Positions 44,373 through 47,671 of a DNA stretch of 47,671 bases are shown piece after piece. The first letter of the stretch is position 1. Each line of letters starts with the position of its first letter. The stretch is from assembly GCA_012840125.1 (NCBI GenBank), contig DULZ01000105.1, positions 1 through 47,671 of the forward strand. Direction: 5' to 3'. The notes under the pieces are model-generated. The model searched no databases. It had not been told where the DNA came from and saw only the letters and a program-made list of their open reading frames with translations. A program made the position numbers and the translations under genes. The DNA is from Clostridia bacterium. GTDB taxonomy: Bacteria > Bacillota > DULZ01.

Positions 44373-45500
44373 ATGACGATGACAAAGGAAACCATGGCAG
44401 CGGATAAAGGCGGCTATCCCCATTTCATGCTCAAGGAAATCATGGAACAGCCGGCAGTCGTGGAGCGGACACTGGCGGCCGCCGTCGCTTCGGTGGAAGA
44501 GGTCCAATGGCATGGGGACTTGGCCCGGTTGGACCTGGCCAAGTACGAGAAAGCTCTGGTGGTAGCCTGCGGCACCGCCTATCATGCCGGGCTGGTGGGA
44601 AAACACTTTATCGAAAAGACCGCCCGCATCCCGGTGCAGGCGGAGCTGGCGGCGGAGTTTCGCTATGCCGATCCTTTTGTGGATGAGGACACCCTGGTGC
44701 TGGTTATCAGCCAATCCGGCGAAACCGGGGATACCCTGGCCGCCATGCGGAAAGCAAAAGAGCAGGGCGGCACCATCCTGGCCATCACCAATGTGCCCGG
44801 CAGCACCATTGCCCGGGAAGCCCATTACGTGGTCAACACCGTGGCCGGGAAGGAAGTGGCCATCGCCTCCACTAAGGCTTACCTGGCCCAGATAGTCACT
44901 CTCTACCTCACCGGTGTGCAGCTTGCCACGGCCAAGGGAAGAATCACTCCTCAAGAAGGAGCCGGGTACCTTAGGGCTTTAGCCGGTATGCCCCGGATGC
45001 TGGCGGATATCCTAGCCATGCGGGAAGGATACCGGTCCGTGGCGGAGAGATTAGCTAAAAGCGCCCATGCCTTTTATTTAGGACGGGGCCTGGATGCGGC
45101 CGTCGCCATGGAAGGCTCTTTAAAACTGAAAGAGACCACCTATATCCACGCCGAAGCCTATTCCGCCGGGGAGTTCCGCCACGGGCCCATGGCCCTCATC
45201 GAAGAAGGCGTGCCGGCCATTGTGCTGGCCACCCAGCCGGAACTCGCGCAGCCCAATAAAGCCATTGTGGAAGAACTGAAATCCCGCGGGGCCTGGGTCA
45301 TTGCCGTGACCATGGCCGGCGAGGAATCAGTCCCATCCCTGTGTGACGATGCCATCGTACTGCCGAAAACATTGCCGGAATTGGCTCCGGTGCTGGCGGT
45401 GGTGCCTCTCCAGCTGATCGCTTATTACACCGCTTGCGCCAAGGGCCTGGCAGTGGACACCCCCAGGAACCTGGTGAAGAGCGTTAAAGATGCCCACTAG
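44373..45500 (+). CDS. isomerase-only GlmS (glutaminase domain absent)
   Basis: 375-aa protein matching only the C-terminal half of glucosamine-6-P synthase (usual length about 600 aa). It starts MTMTKETMAADKGGYPHFML, i.e. at the domain linker, with AAGGAG 7 nt upstream; no CGIVGYIG-type class II amidotransferase domain is encoded before it, since that space is the ribozyme. Both SIS domains are complete: CGTAYHAG (66-73), SQSGETGDT (113-121), KLKE254, RHGP (His270), and PRNLVKSV with Lys369. These align with E. coli Glu488, His504 and Lys603 at one constant offset of 234. It may make GlcN6P from fructose-6-P with free ammonia or a separate glutaminase, or run as a deaminase; the ribozyme favours synthesis. 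Confidence 0.9.
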   Translation: MTMTKETMAADKGGYPHFMLKEIMEQPAVVERTLAAAVASVEEVQWHGDLARLDLAKYEKALVVACGTAYHAGLVGKHFIEKTARIPVQAELAAEFRYADPFVDEDTLVLVISQSGETGDTLAAMRKAKEQGGTILAITNVPGSTIAREAHYVVNTVAGKEVAIASTKAYLAQIVTLYLTGVQLATAKGRITPQEGAGYLRALAGMPRMLADILAMREGYRSVAERLAKSAHAFYLGRGLDAAVAMEGSLKLKETTYIHAEAYSAGEFRHGPMALIEEGVPAIVLATQPELAQPNKAIVEELKSRGAWVIAVTMAGEESVPSLCDDAIVLPKTLPELAPVLAVVPLQLIAYYTACAKGLAVDTPRNLVKSVKDAH

Positions 45501-45552
45501 CCTATCATTAGAGGGGATTTGGTGGCAGCAAGACAAGTCATTCATGGGTGAG

Positions 45553-45597
45553 AAAGGGATAAGGGCGCCTTTGCCGCCGCTTATCCCTTTGTCTTCT
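45553..45597 (+). terminator. rho-independent terminator after the glmS-like gene
   Basis: 11-bp stem AAAGGGATAAG / CTTATCCCTTT with a 16-nt, internally paired loop, followed by GTCTTCTGTTT. Confidence 0.75.
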
Positions 45598-45830
45598 GTT
45601 TGAACTTGTTGGCAACCATCCGAGAAGCGGGCGCATCCGGTCGGGCCGTTACTGAATTGAACTGGTTTGCTGGCCTTACCAGCCGGGGGAATTGATGGTA
45701 TCATTATACTGGCAGTGCATCCCAGGGAAAAATGGGAATAACCATCAAGTTGTGGGTTGAGAAGCGGCAGGACATTTCTTCCTGCTGCTGAATATTGACT
45801 GTAGCGCCGGGAGAAAGGAGCTGTGATGCC
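45598..45830. other. intergenic region, no gene seen
   Basis: About 230 bp between the terminator of the glmS-like gene and the PH-domain gene. No supported reading frame or RNA; a TATACT at 45705-45710 lacks a convincing -35. Confidence 0.5.
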
Positions 45831-46211
45831 ATGGCTGATGTGTTGTCCACCAAGTACACCTTTTATTACGAAGTGCCCATCCCGGAAAACCTGTTAAGAA
45901 TGCTGGTACCGGGCGAGCAGGCCCTGTTTGCGGTGAAAACCATTCGCGATGCCGCCGTGTTCACGGATCGGAGGATCCTGATTGCCGATAAACAGGGCCT
46001 GACGGGGAAAAAGGTGGAGTATTGTACCATACCGTATAAATCAATTGTGGCCTTTTCCATAGAGACGGCAGGTACTTTTGATTTTGACAGCGAGATTAAG
46101 CTGACCCTGTCCGGGGGCATCAGAGTAGAATTACAGTTTATGAAAGGCAAGGACATGGACCGGTTGTTGTTCAAAGTGAATGAGACTATTGCCCGTTATA
46201 TGCTGGGTTAG
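45831..46211 (+). CDS. bacterial PH-domain protein
   Basis: 126-aa small protein of the bPH (YvbH/pleckstrin-homology-like) type: VPGEQALFAVKTIRDAAVFTDRRILIADKQGLTGKKVEYCTIPYKSIVAFSIET shows the alternating strand pattern and the TDRRILI / IPYKSI motifs of the family. No signal peptide or membrane helix. ATG at 45831 lies 10 nt from AAGGAG; the frame is open further upstream. Function of the family is largely unknown. Confidence 0.78.
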   Translation: MADVLSTKYTFYYEVPIPENLLRMLVPGEQALFAVKTIRDAAVFTDRRILIADKQGLTGKKVEYCTIPYKSIVAFSIETAGTFDFDSEIKLTLSGGIRVELQFMKGKDMDRLLFKVNETIARYMLG

Positions 46212-46326
46212 CCGGAAATGTCTATGGTGAAGCCTTGCGGTAAGATGGGTAGACACCGCGGTTTGGGCAGGATTTTAGTCAGGATGAAGAATTGGGTATA
46301 TAAACCAGTGCCGGGGGATTGATTAA

Positions 46327-46656
46327 ATGCGACCACCTAAGGTTTTGGACAATAAAAGATTTAGAGTTGTAGATGAGTTAAGAGCGGAGCTTGGTAAAGG
46401 CTCGAAGTTGTCCGTTATTTCCGCGTACTTCACTATCTATGCTTACGCAGAACTGAAAAAAGAGCTCAGCAAGATAGATGGCGTGAGGTTCATTTTTACC
46501 GAGCCGGCTTTTGTACCCAAGGACCATGAGTTCTTTAGAGAATATTACATAGTGCGCAATCCGGAAAAAAAATATCCGGCAATGAACCATAGGTCCAGAC
46601 GCGGCAGCCTGAGATATATGATACCAGCAACCTATTACCGACTACATCAACATTAG
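46327..46656 (+). pseudogene. broken 5' fragment of a PLD/SNF2-type helicase gene
   Basis: The first 80 or so residues (PKVLDNKRFRVVDELRAEL, SKLSVISAYFTIYAYAELKKEL, VRFIFTEPAF, FFREYYIVRNPEKK) resemble the phospholipase-D-like N-terminus of large helicases found in restriction/defence loci. At an A8 run (46565-46572) the frame goes wrong: with one more A the reading gives EKKISGNEP, which restores the family's EKNI-GNE, then meets a TAG. The rest of the roughly 1000-residue gene is missing. Base composition is more AT-rich than upstream, suggesting transfer. Confidence 0.65.
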
Positions 46657-47009
46657 ATGAGTAGAAATGAGTTATGGGTAGCATGAACCAGCTTGTTCTC
46701 AAACCTGAGAAGAGCTCAGTATTGTTGTCGTAAAACGGTCAAGGGCGCAAAGCAGCATTTTGCTCCTGCTTTGGATGCTACGGCAGAGCAAGACTACCCC
46801 GTCAAGAGGTTGAGAAACGAAGGAAAACCATGATATTCTGCAACAACCCTTACGATACAAGGATATTCTCCTTAATCGAGGGGTTAACCAGATTTTACAA
46901 ACATGCTCTACTTGGTAAATGCTGAGGGAGGTTCATGGAAGATTGCATGAGGCCGAAAATGGGCGCATCTGTCATAGAATGGGAAATGGTCCAAGGGGAG
47001 TGATATGAT
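46657..47009. other. degenerate region between two gene remnants
   Basis: No supported gene. Short open stretches are interrupted by stops in all frames. It probably contains decayed parts of the same defence locus, or a deletion junction, but no recognisable motif remains. Confidence 0.4.
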
Positions 47010-47573
47010 ATGGGAAAAAGCTATGAGGAACTGATAAGGCTTTTAAAGCAGATATTCCAAATGGATCAGGCCGATCTGGATTTCGGCATTTACAGAATTA
47101 TGAATTACAAACGACGGGAAATTGAAAGGTTTCTCACAGTTGATCTATTGCCTCAGGTACGTAACCAATTGGAAAACTACTATTCAGTCAAGCAAAAGAG
47201 TCTTAGGAAAGAACTAGATGACTTGAAGAAGACCCTAGATGAAACTGGAGTGGCTTACGAGAGCAGTAAGAAATATCTGGAGCTCAAGCGTGCTCTTGAA
47301 TCCGGAATGGATCTGGAAAAAATTGAAGATGAGGTCTATTCTCACCTGACAGATTTCTTTAGCCGCTACTATAAGGATGGGGACTTTATTTCTCAACGCC
47401 GGTACAAGCAGGGAGTTTATGCCATACCGTACGCTGGTGAAGAAGTTAAACTTTACTGGGCTAATGCTGATCAGTATTACATTAAAACAACTGAGTATTT
47501 CAGGGATTATACCTTCATCCTTCCCAATGGCAGAAAAGTTCATTTTAAATTGAGCCTTTTGCAAAAACGCTAG
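47010..47573 (+). pseudogene. truncated N-terminus of a large adenine-specific DNA methyltransferase
   Basis: 187 residues corresponding to the N-terminal domain of type III/ISP-like site-specific methyltransferases: DQADLDFGIYRIMNYKRREIERFL, YKDGDFISQRRYKQGVYAIPYAGEEVKLYWANADQYYIKT, DYTFILPNGRKVHFKL. The catalytic FxGxG and DPPY motifs would come much later; the frame stops at 47571-47573. A different frame is open from there to the window edge without obvious homology. A frameshift with continuation outside the window cannot be excluded. Confidence 0.65.
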
Positions 47574-47671
47574 TCCTTATAAATCAATGTACTGGATAAC
47601 AAAGAAAAGGACTTCACCCCAAATTGGAGAATCTTTCAAGTAATGACACAAAAAAGAAACCCAAGGAGTGA

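Noticed and set aside
46657-47009. insertion sequence or CRISPR repeats in the degenerate region
   Set aside because: No transposase frame, terminal inverted repeats or regularly spaced repeats could be found.

Overview
The window is one stretch of a low-to-medium-AT Firmicutes (Clostridia-type) chromosome. The evidence is sigma-A-like promoters, many rho-independent terminators, GTG and TTG starts behind strong Shine-Dalgarno sequences, a CIRCE/HrcA operator, a T-box leader, a glmS ribozyme and the cdaA-cdaR-glmM order. Indolepyruvate:ferredoxin oxidoreductase, a fructose-1,6-bisphosphate aldolase/phosphatase, a Tat-exported [NiFe] hydrogenase and a 2x[4Fe-4S] ferredoxin point to an anaerobic, probably autotrophic or H2-using and possibly thermophilic lineage (Moorella/Desulfotomaculum-like in style; genus not determined).

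Layout. 1-2.1 kb: iorA (5' end cut by the window edge) and iorB. 2.3-4.8 kb: two exported lipoproteins, one rhodanese-like and one with an FMN-attachment-like motif, convergent with a DUF3048 lipoprotein. 5-10.3 kb: FBP aldolase/phosphatase, an Orn/Lys/Arg-type PLP decarboxylase, a tiny membrane protein and a PepSY/SLH cell-surface protein. 10.4-13.3 kb: lipid kinase and CIRCE-controlled groES-groEL. 13.4-19.5 kb: small mixed transcription units: an orphan AcoR-type sensor domain, an NFU protein, an MBL hydrolase, a YkkC/YkkD-like SMR pair, a solitary CcmH-like protein, sfsA, a ferredoxin, an HD-GYP protein and an FmdB-like zinc ribbon followed by a possible rod-shaped RNA.

20.1-33 kb: one long branched-chain amino acid operon behind a promoter and T-box leader: ilvE-ilvD-ilvB-ilvN-ilvB-leuA-leuC-leuD-leuB-cimA. 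It makes valine/leucine precursors and, through citramalate, isoleucine precursors. It has two acetolactate synthase large subunits and no ilvC. 33.1-35 kb: a winged-helix/coiled-coil protein of unknown function. 35.1-39.1 kb: hydrogenase operon (small, large, cytochrome b, maturation protease). 39.2-40.6 kb: two DUF881 proteins, divergent from cdaA-cdaR and glmM.

44-45.5 kb is the most unusual locus. A well-preserved glmS ribozyme, preceded by a long hairpin, controls a GlmS that consists only of the isomerase half; the glutaminase domain is missing although the isomerase catalytic residues are all present. After a PH-domain protein, the last 1.4 kb is visibly richer in AT and holds broken 5' fragments of a PLD/helicase-type gene and a large adenine methyltransferase, i.e. 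the remains of a restriction/defence locus. No tRNA, rRNA, CRISPR array or intact insertion sequence was recognised.
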